This document shows positions 45,409 to 53,923 of a stretch of DNA of 64,000 bases, piece by piece (within the stretch, counting starts at the first letter, position 1; each line of letters begins with the position of its first letter). Both the position numbers and the translations under genes were made by a program. The stretch lies in assembly GCA_036381255.1 (NCBI GenBank), contig DASVDG010000033.1:7362-71361 (forward strand), read 5' to 3'. The notes under the pieces are model-generated. The model had not been told where the DNA came from. It made no database searches and saw only the letters and a program-made list of their open reading frames with translations. This DNA comes from CALBZE01 sp036381255 (lineage in GTDB: Bacteria > Gemmatimonadota > Gemmatimonadetes > Longimicrobiales > RSA9).

Positions 45409-45437
45409 TTGCCCGGATCTTTCGCCCGCCTTACCGT
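45409..45437 (+). promoter_or_regulatory. Possible promoter for a leaderless small gene
   Basis: TTGCCC (45409-45414), 17 bp, TACCGT (45432-45437), then 7 nt to the ATG at 45445. The spacing would place transcription start at or next to the start codon. No SD is present, which agrees with leaderless translation. Confidence 0.35.
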
Positions 45438-45444
45438 TAGACTC

Positions 45445-45684
45445 ATGGTGTATTACGCGCGCGTCCCGATCCGGGAGATGATCCCGACCGTCCTCGTCCG
45501 GCTGGCCACGGACGACGGCGAGGTGGTGTTCCGCGCCCGGTGGAAGCGCTCGCCGCTCGAGCTCCAGCGCAGCATCCTCTTCCGTCTGCGCCAGGGCAGC
45601 CTGCTGTGGTTCGAGGACGAGTGGGGCCACGCCGTCTGCTTCAAGCCCGAGACCGTCTGGGGCGCCGTCGTCGACGGGCGCTGA
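45445..45684 (+). CDS. Hypothetical small protein
   Basis: A 79-aa protein (MVYYARVPIREMIPTVLVRLATDDGEVVFRA and on) predicted to be mostly beta-strand, ending HAVCFKPETVWGAVVDG. No family recognised. It starts 45 nt after the UDG-like gene, has no Shine-Dalgarno, and may be leaderless. Confidence 0.6.
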   Translation: MVYYARVPIREMIPTVLVRLATDDGEVVFRARWKRSPLELQRSILFRLRQGSLLWFEDEWGHAVCFKPETVWGAVVDGR

Positions 45685-45750
45685 TGCGGCGCCCCGGCCG
45701 CCCGCCCGACCTCCCGCCCGCGGCCATCTGCCACGGCCGTCGCGCCGATC

Positions 45751-46659
45751 CTACCGATTCCCCGTCTCCCGGGGCGGCACCGACCGGAGAAAGCGCCAGA
45801 GCGCCCGGATCTCGTCATCCGTCATCTGCGCCGTGTACGGCCACGGCATGCGCGGGTCGATCGCGCTGCCGTCGGGGCGCCGCCCCTCGCGCAGGGCGGT
45901 GAAGAAGTCCTGCTCGGTCCATTCCCCGATGCCGGCCGGCGTGAGGTTCGTCGCCGGCGGGAAGTCGGGCGGCGTGCCGGGGATCGGACCGCCCGACAGC
46001 CCCGTTCCGTGGCACCCTATGCACCCGCCGGCGAGGGCCAGGTACGCGCCGTACTCGGGTGTCGGGGCCGGCGGCGCCGGCGCGGACCGCGGCGCGTCGT
46101 GATCGATCATCGCCGCGGGGAGCAGCACGTCGAGGCGGCCGGCCACGAACAGCATGCGCGCCACCGGCCCGATCCGCCGCTCGGGGAGCGTGCGGTCCAC
46201 GGGCGGAACGCTCCGGAGATAGGCGATCAAGGCGCCCAGATCCGCGTCGCTCAGGTGGTACAACTCGTGGGACGGCATGAAGACCAGCGGCGTGCCGTCC
46301 GGACGGACGCCGTGCCGGATCGCGCGGACGAGGTCCTCGTCCGTGTACGCCGCGCCGATGCCGCCCTCCCCGGACGTCAGGTTCGTCGCCGGGAACCGGC
46401 CGAAGCCGGGATCGTCGATCAGCACCTTGCCGCCCAGGTCGGTGGCGTGACAGTCCACGCACTTCGCGATGGCGACGGCCACATGCCGGCCGCGTGCGCG
46501 GCCCGCCGAGTCGTCGGGCACTGCGATGGCGACGGGCGTGATCCGGTACGTGCGCCCGATCTGCACCGCGCTGATGCCGTAAACGCCCGCGCCGGCGACG
46601 CCGAGCAGGCCGATTCCGGCGGCCGCGGCCACGCCGAAACGCCGGATCCAGATGTTCAT
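45751..46659 (-). CDS. Membrane-anchored diheme cytochrome c
   Basis: A 302-aa protein with an N-terminal TM anchor (GVAAAAGIGLLGVAGAGVYG) and two class I cytochrome c domains. Heme motifs are AKCVDCHATD and GGCIGCHGTG. Axial Met candidates are in PLVFMPSHELYHLSDADLGALIAYLRS and DPRMPWPYTAQMTDDEIRALWRFLRS. It probably passes electrons in the periplasm to an oxidase or dehydrogenase not in the window. It is downstream of the TonB receptor on the same strand but 235 bp away. Confidence 0.88.
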   Translation of the reverse strand: MNIWIRRFGVAAAAGIGLLGVAGAGVYGISAVQIGRTYRITPVAIAVPDDSAGRARGRHVAVAIAKCVDCHATDLGGKVLIDDPGFGRFPATNLTSGEGGIGAAYTDEDLVRAIRHGVRPDGTPLVFMPSHELYHLSDADLGALIAYLRSVPPVDRTLPERRIGPVARMLFVAGRLDVLLPAAMIDHDAPRSAPAPPAPTPEYGAYLALAGGCIGCHGTGLSGGPIPGTPPDFPPATNLTPAGIGEWTEQDFFTALREGRRPDGSAIDPRMPWPYTAQMTDDEIRALWRFLRSVPPRETGNR

Positions 46660-46894
46660 GGAACGAGCTCCGGGAGGAGTTGCCTAGAACCGCATGCCGG
46701 CGACGCACCGACCGACGCGGCCCAAGATTCAACCGCCCGGCCGATTTTACAAGGATCTTTCAGGAACCGAATCCGCGTGAATCGAATCACGCGTGGGATG
46801 CGGGGGTCAGGACCCGGCGTTCGGCGAACCGCCTGGCGTCCCCCCGACCCCTGAATCCCGAACGCTCCAGGCAGGGGATCAACGGGATTCGGCA

Positions 46895-49156
46895 TCAGAA
46901 CTTCCAGCGGAACCCCAGGACCGGGAGGAGCGGCAGCGCCGCGAGGGGATCGGGCTTCCCGTGCTCGCCGCGGACGTAGTAGAACAGGGCGTCGCGGCGG
47001 TTCAGCGCGTTCAGCACCTTCAGGTACGGCGTGAACGAGACCGGCCGGCCGTCCCACTCGCCGGTCCACGGGCGCGAGACCTCGAAGTCCACCCGGAGGT
47101 AGGGGTCGTCGGGCCGGGCGGTGAGGGGCGGCGCATTGATCGTGACCCGCTCGAACTCGTCCATGGCGTTCTCCGACGCCCTGGCCAGGTACGGCGTGGC
47201 CTCGCCGACATTGACGGTCGGGATCGCGGTGTAGGGGAGGCCCGCGCCGTACGCGACCTTGAGATCGAAGCGCGCATGCCGGCCGATGGGGCCGGACAGT
47301 CCGAGGCTGAGGATCTGCCGCCCGGCGAACCGGTCGGTCGCGGGCGGCCCGTCCGCGGCCCAGACCCAGCCGAGCGAGTAACCGAGCCAGCCGGTGAGGC
47401 GCCCTTCGCCGCGGCGCAGCCAGACGTCGACGCCGGAGGCGCGGGCGGCGACGGTCCGCGTCGTCTGGATCGTCGATGGCCCGGGTTGCACGACGGCCGT
47501 GTCGGGGCTCGGCACGTCGTCGAACATCTTGTAGTACCCCTCGATCCCGAGCCGCATCCCATCGCCGAGCACCTGGTCGAGCGAGACGACGAGGTGGGAC
47601 GAGCGGGCGAGGGTGAGGGGCGGCGGCAGGTAGAACGAGGCGCCCGCCTCATCGTCCACGAGGAGCACCGGCTCGGTCGAGCGGACGAACTGGCGGTAGC
47701 GGCCGGCCGCGATCGTCAGCGCCGCGCGTTCGGACGCGAGCCAGGTCGCCGACAGGCGCGGCGCGAGCCGGATCACGCCGTCGGACGAGAAGACGTCGGC
47801 GCGGCCGCCGCCCCGGATCCGCCACATCTTCGACGGGCGCCACTCCACGTCGACGTAGCCGCCTACGACCGCGCCATCGGCGACGGTCTCGAGGAGGACG
47901 GCGTCGCTCCGTGCCACCCGCGGCCGGGCCTGGTAGTCGAGCGTCAGCTTCTCGTAGGACAGGCCGTACTGCAATCGGCCCGTCTCGCCGCGCCGGGTCA
48001 TGTCCGCGGTGATGCGGACGCGGCGGGCGCGACCGTCGGCGCGGATGTCGCGCTCGCCGCCGAGGGGGAGCCGGGCGGCGTAGTCGCCGTAGGCCACCGT
48101 CAGATCCGCGTCGGTGCCGCCGAGCGACCCGCGGTAGCGCAGCGATGCGGCGCGGTTCCCCCATTCGGCGACGTCCTCCGGCACCGAGACGCCCTGGAGC
48201 CGGACGGCCTCGTGATTCCAGAACCCGGTCAGCGCGACCCCGCCGTCATCGCCCACGTCGGCATCGACGCGTGCGATCAGATCGGCGTAGTCGTACGGGA
48301 AGGAGTGGTCGAGGAGCCATTCGGCGCCCCAGGAGTGGACCGCGCGCCCGGCGACGAGGAAGCCGGCGCGGCCGGTGAGCGGCCCTTCGAACAGCATGCG
48401 GGTGGAGAGGAGGTCGGCGGACCCCATCGACCGGAGCGCGCGGCGCCGCCCCGCCCGCGTTTCGAGGCCGAGCACGTACGAGAGCCCGCCGTCGTAGCGT
48501 GCCGGCGCGCCGCCGAGGTACAGCTCTGCGGAGCGCAGGAGCTCGGGGTCGAACGGCTGGATCAGCCCCCCCAGGTGGAACGGCGCGTAGACCGGCGCGC
48601 CATCCAGCAGTACCAGCTTCATGTCCGCCGGCGCGCCCCGCACGTACAGCACGTCCGAGGGGTCGATCGGCTCCTGACCCGGCACGCCGGCCGAGACCTG
48701 CCCGAGCCCGAGCTCGATCATGCCGGGCGTCGCTTCGATGGCGCGCGCGACCGCGAGGCTCAGCTCCGGGGGCGGCGGGTTCACGGTGTCGGCGAGTGCG
48801 GGCCGCGGCCGTGCCTCCGCGACGATTTCCGGCAGCAGCACGGGGCGCTGGACCAGCAGGACGTCGAGGACGACGCGGCCGCCGGCCGGGATCAACACCT
48901 CGATCTCGAGCGGAGAGTGGTCGAACCGGCTGACCCGCAGGATCTGTCGCCCGGGCGGCACATCGCGGAGCAGGTACCGACCCAGGCTGTCCGCCACGGT
49001 CGTGGCCGGTCGTGCGCCGACGATCTCGACCAGCGAGTAGCCGAGCCGCTCGCCCGTGGCCTCGCTGCGCACCACGCCGCGCACCACGCCCGGCTCGGGC
49101 CGCTGCTGCATCGGCGCGAGGAGCGCGAAGGCCGCGATCGCGAGCGAGGCCACCAT
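46895..49156 (-). CDS. TonB-dependent outer-membrane receptor with carboxypeptidase-like N-domain
   Basis: A 753-aa outer-membrane protein. A signal peptide (LAIAAFALLAPMQQ) precedes a CarboxypepD_reg-like domain (VVRGVVRSEATGERLGYSLVEIVG, SLGRYLLRDVPPG). Next are a plug (DVLYVRGAPADMKLVLLDGAPVYAPFHLGG) and a 22-strand-type barrel ending in an aromatic (LGFRWKF). It follows the anti-sigma gene by 6 bp, giving the order sigma, anti-sigma, receptor seen in surface-signalling uptake systems. The substrate is unknown; no siderophore genes are nearby. Confidence 0.88.
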   Translation of the reverse strand: MVASLAIAAFALLAPMQQRPEPGVVRGVVRSEATGERLGYSLVEIVGARPATTVADSLGRYLLRDVPPGRQILRVSRFDHSPLEIEVLIPAGGRVVLDVLLVQRPVLLPEIVAEARPRPALADTVNPPPPELSLAVARAIEATPGMIELGLGQVSAGVPGQEPIDPSDVLYVRGAPADMKLVLLDGAPVYAPFHLGGLIQPFDPELLRSAELYLGGAPARYDGGLSYVLGLETRAGRRRALRSMGSADLLSTRMLFEGPLTGRAGFLVAGRAVHSWGAEWLLDHSFPYDYADLIARVDADVGDDGGVALTGFWNHEAVRLQGVSVPEDVAEWGNRAASLRYRGSLGGTDADLTVAYGDYAARLPLGGERDIRADGRARRVRITADMTRRGETGRLQYGLSYEKLTLDYQARPRVARSDAVLLETVADGAVVGGYVDVEWRPSKMWRIRGGGRADVFSSDGVIRLAPRLSATWLASERAALTIAAGRYRQFVRSTEPVLLVDDEAGASFYLPPPLTLARSSHLVVSLDQVLGDGMRLGIEGYYKMFDDVPSPDTAVVQPGPSTIQTTRTVAARASGVDVWLRRGEGRLTGWLGYSLGWVWAADGPPATDRFAGRQILSLGLSGPIGRHARFDLKVAYGAGLPYTAIPTVNVGEATPYLARASENAMDEFERVTINAPPLTARPDDPYLRVDFEVSRPWTGEWDGRPVSFTPYLKVLNALNRRDALFYYVRGEHGKPDPLAALPLLPVLGFRWKF

Positions 49157-49162
49157 GGCGGT

Positions 49163-49942
49163 CTACCGTGCGCGGTTCGAACCGGTCAGATCCACGACGA
49201 CCTCGGTCGGCGACCGCTCGGCGACGACGCCACCCAGCACGTCCAGCGTGGCGCCGACCTTCGTGACGACGACCCGGCCGTCCACCTCGAGCCGCGCGCC
49301 CGCGAGCGATGCCGGCACGTCGATCTCCAGCTCGCCCGCGCCCGGCGCGACGATATCCACCCGCCCCGGCCCGGTGCGGAACCGGGCCGACGCGGCGGCG
49401 CCGAGCGCGCGTACCGCGACCCGGTCGCCGTCGACCAGACGGACCCGCGCGCGGACGCCCGGCGCCGGCGATTCCACGACGATCCAGGCGCTCCCGTCGT
49501 GCGGCCGGATCGAGATGCCGGCGCCGGTCTCGGCCGCGGGCGTCGCGGGCGCGGGCTCGGCCGGGGCGTCCGCGAACACCGCTACGCCCTGGCGCCACGC
49601 TGCCGCCACCCAGGCGCGGATCGGCGAGTCGGGGATCGCCGCGGAGCCGACCGCGGCGAAGCCGAGGATCATCACCGCGGCGCGGGCGAGCGCGCGCCGG
49701 GGCGCGGCAACGCGCGTCGCGACGCGGCGTCGGCGCATGGCCCGCTCCGCCGCTTCCAACGGTGCGGGCCGATCCAGCAGCGCGAGCGCGTGCTCCAGTC
49801 GGATCGCTGCGTCGCGCAGCTCCGAGAGCACGGCCGCGCACGCGCCGCACGCGTCGACGTGGTGCTCGACGCGCGTCCGCGCCTCGCGGTCCAGCTCGCC
49901 GTCGAGGAACGACTGGAGCATCCCCTCAGATACGTGATTCAT
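49163..49942 (-). CDS. Anti-sigma factor (zf-HC2) with C-terminal periplasmic domain
   Basis: A 259-aa protein. The N-terminal zinc motif is HHVDACGACAAVL (HxxxCxxC), the sigma-binding ASD signature. A single TM segment (RAAVMILGFAAVGSAAI) is near residue 90. The rest is a beta-rich periplasmic domain with FecR-like character (SAWIVVESPAPGVRARVRL; GELEIDVPASLAGARLEVDG). It overlaps the sigma gene by 17 bp and presumably sequesters it until a signal from the receptor side arrives. Confidence 0.85.
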   Translation of the reverse strand: MNHVSEGMLQSFLDGELDREARTRVEHHVDACGACAAVLSELRDAAIRLEHALALLDRPAPLEAAERAMRRRRVATRVAAPRRALARAAVMILGFAAVGSAAIPDSPIRAWVAAAWRQGVAVFADAPAEPAPATPAAETGAGISIRPHDGSAWIVVESPAPGVRARVRLVDGDRVAVRALGAAASARFRTGPGRVDIVAPGAGELEIDVPASLAGARLEVDGRVVVTKVGATLDVLGGVVAERSPTEVVVDLTGSNRAR

Positions 49943-50423
49943 CGCCAACCTCTTGCAGCCTGTATGCGGCGGCGAATCGCCGCAATGCCCGGGCGAGGAG
50001 CGTGCCGATGGAAGCGGGCGCGACACCCACGGCTCGGGCCATTTCCTCGTAAGTGAACCCCTCTCCTCGCATCAAGAGGAGCTTGCGGTCGCGCTCGGAG
50101 AGCTGTGCGAGCACCTCGCGGACCCGCCCGATCTGCTCGTTGCGCTCGGCCGACGCGTCCGGAGCGATCGGCACGGACGGCGTCGGGCGCACCGTCGTGA
50201 GGATGCGCTCCCGACGGGTCGTCTTGCGCGCCGCATCTCGAACGAGGTTCGTCGCCACCGTGAACAGCCAGGGCTTCGCCTCCGCTTCGGGGAGCGACTG
50301 TTTCAGGAGACGTGCGAAAGACTCTTGCGCGATGTCATCGGCGGCGTCCGGATCGCCGGTCAGCCGGTGCAGGTACCGGAACAGCGACGGGTAGAGCCGC
50401 CGGAACACTTGATCGAAATCCAC
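49926..50423 (-). CDS. ECF-type RNA polymerase sigma factor
   Basis: A 165-aa group 4 sigma factor. Region 2 is QVFRRLYPSLFRYLHRLTGDPDAADDIAQESFARLL with AKPWLFTVATNLVRDAARKTTRRER. Region 4 is LAQLSERDRKLLLMRGEGFTYEEMARAVGVAPASIGTLLARALRRF. The GTG start at 50423 is preceded by AGGGGAG. It heads the sigma, anti-sigma, TonB-receptor operon. Confidence 0.93.
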   Translation of the reverse strand: MDFDQVFRRLYPSLFRYLHRLTGDPDAADDIAQESFARLLKQSLPEAEAKPWLFTVATNLVRDAARKTTRRERILTTVRPTPSVPIAPDASAERNEQIGRVREVLAQLSERDRKLLLMRGEGFTYEEMARAVGVAPASIGTLLARALRRFAAAYRLQEVGDESRI

Positions 50424-50612
50424 TGGGCTCCCCTGCGGGAAGCATGGCTGCGGATGGAACGCGCGGCTCTCACGCGTTGTGACATCGGCCGCGGAATCCG
50501 CGCCGATGCGTTGCAATCTGGCCAAACTCGCCCGCCCTCGCAATCCGCGCCCGGCGTGTGCGTCGCGTCGGGGCACGTGCCTTGCCCGCCGGGCGCGGCG
50601 GAGGCAACGTCC

Positions 50613-52337
50613 GTGATCGTGTATCGGGATCCCTGGCGGACCGTCGAAACGGCGCGGGAGCTCGCGGCGCTCCGTCGCGCGGCGGCGGCCGCCGATGCGG
50701 CGGGCGTCCTCGTCCGTCTCGGCGAGCTGGAACAGGCGGCCGTGGACGCGCTGCACCCCCGCGAGGACGGGTGGACCGCGGTCGACGAGGCGTTCCGGCG
50801 GGCGGCGCGTCGCGTGGCCGCGGCGTTCCTGGCGGCGGAGCGCGGTGTTCCGTCCCCTGCCCCGCTGCGCGCGGCGCTGGCCGCGCTCGACGCCCACGCC
50901 GGCCGGCTGCCCCCACGGCTCGTCGTCCGGCCGCCGGAGGGCTACGCGCACTACGCGCTCGACCCGCGCGGCTACGTCCGGGCAGCCGAACGTTACCGCG
51001 CCGCGGTCGGCGCGGCGCGGGCGGCGCGGGCGGTCGTGATCGGCGTACGCAGCATCGGCACGAGCCTGTCCGCCGTCGTCGCGGCGGTCGTGGGTGCCGG
51101 TCGCACGGCGACGGTGCGCCCCCGCGGCGAGACCGGCGCTCGTCGCGTCGCGGCCGATGCAGCGCTCTCGCGGCGGCTCGTCGACTGGCTGCGCGCGGGC
51201 GGCGACGCGCTCATCGTGGACGAGGGCCCCGGCGCGACCGGCGAGACGTTCGCCGCCGTCGCCGCGTGGCTGCGCGAGCTGGGCGTCGAAGACCGGCGCA
51301 TCGTGCTGTTCCCGAGCCGGGACTGGGGGATGCCGCTCGCGCCGCCCGAGCGCGCGGCGTGGTTCGGCGCTGCGCGCAAGTTCGCGCCGCCGATCGGCGA
51401 CGACCGGCCGACCCACGTCGCCGCGCGCCTCGGACTCGCGGCGCCGCGGAGCCTCTGCGGCGGACGCTGGCGCGATGTCGTGCCCGGCGCGGCGCGGCTC
51501 CCGGCGTGCACCGGCCACGAGCGGGCGAAGCACCTCGCCGCGGCGCGCGACGGCAGTGCGGCGCTCCTCCGCTTCGCCGGGCTCGGGCGATGGGGCGCCG
51601 AGGCGGCGGACCGCGCCCGTCGGCTGGCCGCGGCCGACGCGGGACCCGAGGTCCTCGGCTTCCACGACGGGTTCCTGGCGCTACGCTGGGCCGAGGGCGC
51701 GCCGGTCACGCGCGACGTGGGCCGCGACCCCGCGTTCCGCGCCGCGCTGACCCGCTACCTCGCCGTCCGGGCGAAGGCGTTCGTCACGGGTCGGGAGGTC
51801 GACGCCGCGCCGATCCTGGAGATGCTGCGGACGAACGCGGCGGAGGCGCTGGGGCCGGCGACGCCCGGTCTCGGCCCGGCGCTGCGTCGGCTCGAGCGGC
51901 TCCCGGCGCGAGAAGCCGTCGTCGCCGACGCGCGGGTCCATGCCTGGGAATGGGTGCGCACCGCCGCCGGGTTCGCCAAGGTCGACGCCGTCGACCACGG
52001 CGACGGCCTGCGCCTTCCGGGCCCGACCGACCGCGCATGGGACCTCGCCGGCGCCGTGGTCGAGTTCGACCTGGACGAGCCGGCGGCCGCCGAGCTCGTC
52101 CGCCGCTGCGCCGGCACCGCGCCCGCCGAGGCGGCGGCGCTGGCCGCCGCCGTCGCCGCGTACCGGCCGGCCTACGCCGCACTCCAGCTCGGCGCCGCGA
52201 TGCTGGCCATGCACGAAGCGGAGGACGCCGAGGACCGGGCGCGCTGGCAGGTCGAGGCCGGCCGTTACCGCGCGGCGCTCGCCGACGCGCTCCTGCGGGC
52301 GGAGGCCGGCGCCCGGGACCGGCGACGGGCCGCGTGA
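50613..52337 (+). CDS. Phosphoribosyltransferase-like / kinase-like fusion protein
   Basis: A 574-aa two-part protein of no named family known to me. Residues about 130-240 look like a PRTase: VVIGVRSIGTSLSAVVAA and the PRPP-loop-like ALIVDEGPGATGETFAAVA. The C-terminal half resembles an aminoglycoside-phosphotransferase-type kinase (SAALLRFAGLGRWGAE, FHDGFLALRWAEGAPVT, HAWEWVRTAAGFAKVDAVDHGD, TDRAWDLAGAVVEFDLD). The GTG start has GGAGG 8 nt upstream. It is divergent from the ECF operon and precedes the AroH-TyrA unit, without obvious pathway partners. Confidence 0.7.
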   Translation: MIVYRDPWRTVETARELAALRRAAAAADAAGVLVRLGELEQAAVDALHPREDGWTAVDEAFRRAARRVAAAFLAAERGVPSPAPLRAALAALDAHAGRLPPRLVVRPPEGYAHYALDPRGYVRAAERYRAAVGAARAARAVVIGVRSIGTSLSAVVAAVVGAGRTATVRPRGETGARRVAADAALSRRLVDWLRAGGDALIVDEGPGATGETFAAVAAWLRELGVEDRRIVLFPSRDWGMPLAPPERAAWFGAARKFAPPIGDDRPTHVAARLGLAAPRSLCGGRWRDVVPGAARLPACTGHERAKHLAAARDGSAALLRFAGLGRWGAEAADRARRLAAADAGPEVLGFHDGFLALRWAEGAPVTRDVGRDPAFRAALTRYLAVRAKAFVTGREVDAAPILEMLRTNAAEALGPATPGLGPALRRLERLPAREAVVADARVHAWEWVRTAAGFAKVDAVDHGDGLRLPGPTDRAWDLAGAVVEFDLDEPAAAELVRRCAGTAPAEAAALAAAVAAYRPAYAALQLGAAMLAMHEAEDAEDRARWQVEAGRYRAALADALLRAEAGARDRRRAA

Positions 52338-52357
52338 CCCCGACCCACCGCGCGGCG

Positions 52358-52386
52358 TTGACAGTGGACGCGCATACGTGTAGCAT
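52358..52386 (+). promoter_or_regulatory. Strong promoter for the AroH-TyrA leader
   Basis: TTGACA (52358-52363, perfect), 17 bp, TAGCAT (52381-52386, 4 of 6). Six bases later is the ATG of the leader ORF at 52393, so the transcript would begin at or beside that ATG (leaderless). Confidence 0.7.
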
Positions 52387-52392
52387 TTCACC

Positions 52393-52542
52393 ATGCGCAT
52401 TGGATTTAGCCACGATCAACGCGCGGACGCGCCGGTATGGGGCGCGTTCCGGAACATCGGCCCGGCCGGCGGTCGGCGATACCGCTACGGAAGCTTCCGC
52501 CACGCAGCGGACTGCCGCGCGGCGCCTCCATCCATCGCCTGA
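52393..52542 (+). CDS. Putative aromatic-residue leader peptide
   Basis: A 49-codon ORF located between a strong promoter and an intrinsic terminator. It encodes six aromatic residues: Phe5, Trp16, Phe19, Tyr30, Tyr32 and Phe35, with the last three in RRYRYGSFRH. It has no homology I recognise. The Tyr/Phe cluster and the position in front of a tyrosine-biosynthesis gene fit a ribosome-mediated attenuator leader; it could also be an unrelated small protein. Confidence 0.45.
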   Translation: MRIGFSHDQRADAPVWGAFRNIGPAGGRRYRYGSFRHAADCRAAPPSIA

Positions 52543-52563
52543 GGCCGGCGAAGGTCGGAAGCG

Positions 52564-52603
52564 AACCGGAGCGCGAGCGGTCCTCGCGCTCCGGTTCTTT
52601 TTT
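52564..52603 (+). terminator. Intrinsic terminator/attenuator before aroH-tyrA
   Basis: AACCGGAGCGCGA (52564-52576) pairs perfectly with 52584-52596 around a 7-nt loop, followed by six T. It is the only hairpin with a true U-tract in the window. The 5' arm (52566-52575) can alternatively pair over 10 bp, one G-U, with CGCGTTCCGG at 52443-52452 in the leader, an anti-terminator candidate. It lies 31 nt before the aroH-tyrA ATG. Confidence 0.8.
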
Positions 52604-52633
52604 GTCCCACGGACCCCGAACGGAGGGCCAGCC

Positions 52634-53923
52634 ATGGAACGCGTCTGCCGCGGCGTGCGCGGCGCGACCACCGTCGAGACGAACGAGCCGGCGGCCATCC
52701 TCGCCGCGACGCGCGAGCTGCTCGAGCGCATCGTCGCGGCGAACGGGATCCGGCTCGAGGATGTGGCCAGCGTGATCTTCAGCACCACGCCGGATCTGGA
52801 TGCCGAGTTCCCGGCCCGCGCCGCGCGAGAGATGGGCTGGCTCGACGCGGCGCTCCTCTGCACGCACGAGATGCGGGTCCCGCGCGCGCTGCCTCGCTGC
52901 ATCCGCGTCCTCCTCCACTGGAACACGACCCGGCGGCCCGGGGAGATCCGGCACATCTACCTGCGCGGCGCACGGCGGCTGCGCCCGGATCGCGCGGCGG
53001 ACGAGCCGAGCAGCGGCAACGCGGCGCCGGCGACGCCCGCCGCGGCGGTGAACACCGGCGACGCCGTCCTCGGCCGCGTCGCCGTCTTCGGCCTCGGCCT
53101 CATCGGCGGCTCGCTCGGGATGGCCCTGAACCGGGCCGGGCTGGCCACGTCGCTGATCGGCTACGACACGGATGCCGCCACCGCGGCGCGCGCCCTCGAG
53201 GCGGGCGTCGTCGACCGCGTCGCGTCGGATCCCGCCGCGGCGGCGGCCGCCGCCGACACGGTCCTCCTCGCCGCGCCGGTCCGCGCGATCCTGGAGCTGC
53301 TCGACCGCGTCGCGCCGCACCTGCGCCCCGGCACGCTCGTCCTCGACGCGGGGAGCACGAAACGACGCGTCGCGCAGCGCATGGGCCGACTCCCCGAGGG
53401 GATCCGCGCCGTCGCCGCTCACCCGATGTGCGGAAAGGAGAAGGCCGGTCTCGAGCACGCCGAAGCCGGCCTCTTCGAAGGGGCGACGTTCGTCCTCTGC
53501 GCGACCGACCGCACCGACGACGTCGCCCGTGATGCGGCCGAGCGGCTCGTCGCCGGGGTCGGCGCCCGGCCGCTCTGGCTCGATGCCGATGCACACGACG
53601 CCGCCGTCGCGGCGGTCAGCCACCTGCCCTACCTGCTCAGCGTTTCACTGGTGCGCGCCGCGCTCGATGGCGCCGACGGGCCCACGGCCCGCCTCGCGGC
53701 GTCCGGCTTCCGCGACACGAGCCGCCTGGCCGCGAGCGACGTACGCATGTGCCTCGACATCCTGGCGACGAACGGCGACGCGGTGCTCGCGGCGCTCGAC
53801 CGCGCCGCTGCCGAGCTGGACGGCCTGCGCTCGCTCCTCGCCGCCGGCGACGTCGACCGCCTCGCACCCGTGCTGGCGGCGGCGGCGGAACGGCGCCGTG
53901 GCTGGGCCGGCGCGGACCGCTAA
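52634..53923 (+). CDS. AroH-type chorismate mutase fused to prephenate dehydrogenase
   Basis: A 429-aa bifunctional enzyme. Residues 1-115 match the AroH (trimeric, B. subtilis-type) mutase: CRGVRGATTVETNE, THEMRVPRALPRCIRVLLHWNT (active-site Arg) and IRHIYLRGARRLRPD (Tyr). A Ser/Ala/Pro linker leads to a TyrA domain: VAVFGLGLIGGSLGMAL, LDAGSTKRRV, HPMCGKEKAGLEHAEAGLFEG and HLPYLLS. It would convert chorismate to 4-hydroxyphenylpyruvate. TyrA is more often fused to the unrelated AroQ mutase. GGAGG is 6-10 nt before the ATG. The ORF ends in a 4-bp overlap with the convergent ALDH. Confidence 0.9.
   Translation: MERVCRGVRGATTVETNEPAAILAATRELLERIVAANGIRLEDVASVIFSTTPDLDAEFPARAAREMGWLDAALLCTHEMRVPRALPRCIRVLLHWNTTRRPGEIRHIYLRGARRLRPDRAADEPSSGNAAPATPAAAVNTGDAVLGRVAVFGLGLIGGSLGMALNRAGLATSLIGYDTDAATAARALEAGVVDRVASDPAAAAAAADTVLLAAPVRAILELLDRVAPHLRPGTLVLDAGSTKRRVAQRMGRLPEGIRAVAAHPMCGKEKAGLEHAEAGLFEGATFVLCATDRTDDVARDAAERLVAGVGARPLWLDADAHDAAVAAVSHLPYLLSVSLVRAALDGADGPTARLAASGFRDTSRLAASDVRMCLDILATNGDAVLAALDRAAAELDGLRSLLAAGDVDRLAPVLAAAAERRRGWAGADR

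Noticed and set aside
46793..50056. 1087-aa open frame on the plus strand
   Set aside because: It is antisense to the TonB receptor, anti-sigma and sigma genes; composition is Arg/Asp/Gly noise.
52393..52633. T-box riboswitch upstream of aroH-tyrA
   Set aside because: The conserved T-box sequence (GGTGGnACCGCG-type) is absent; a leader-peptide attenuator fits better.
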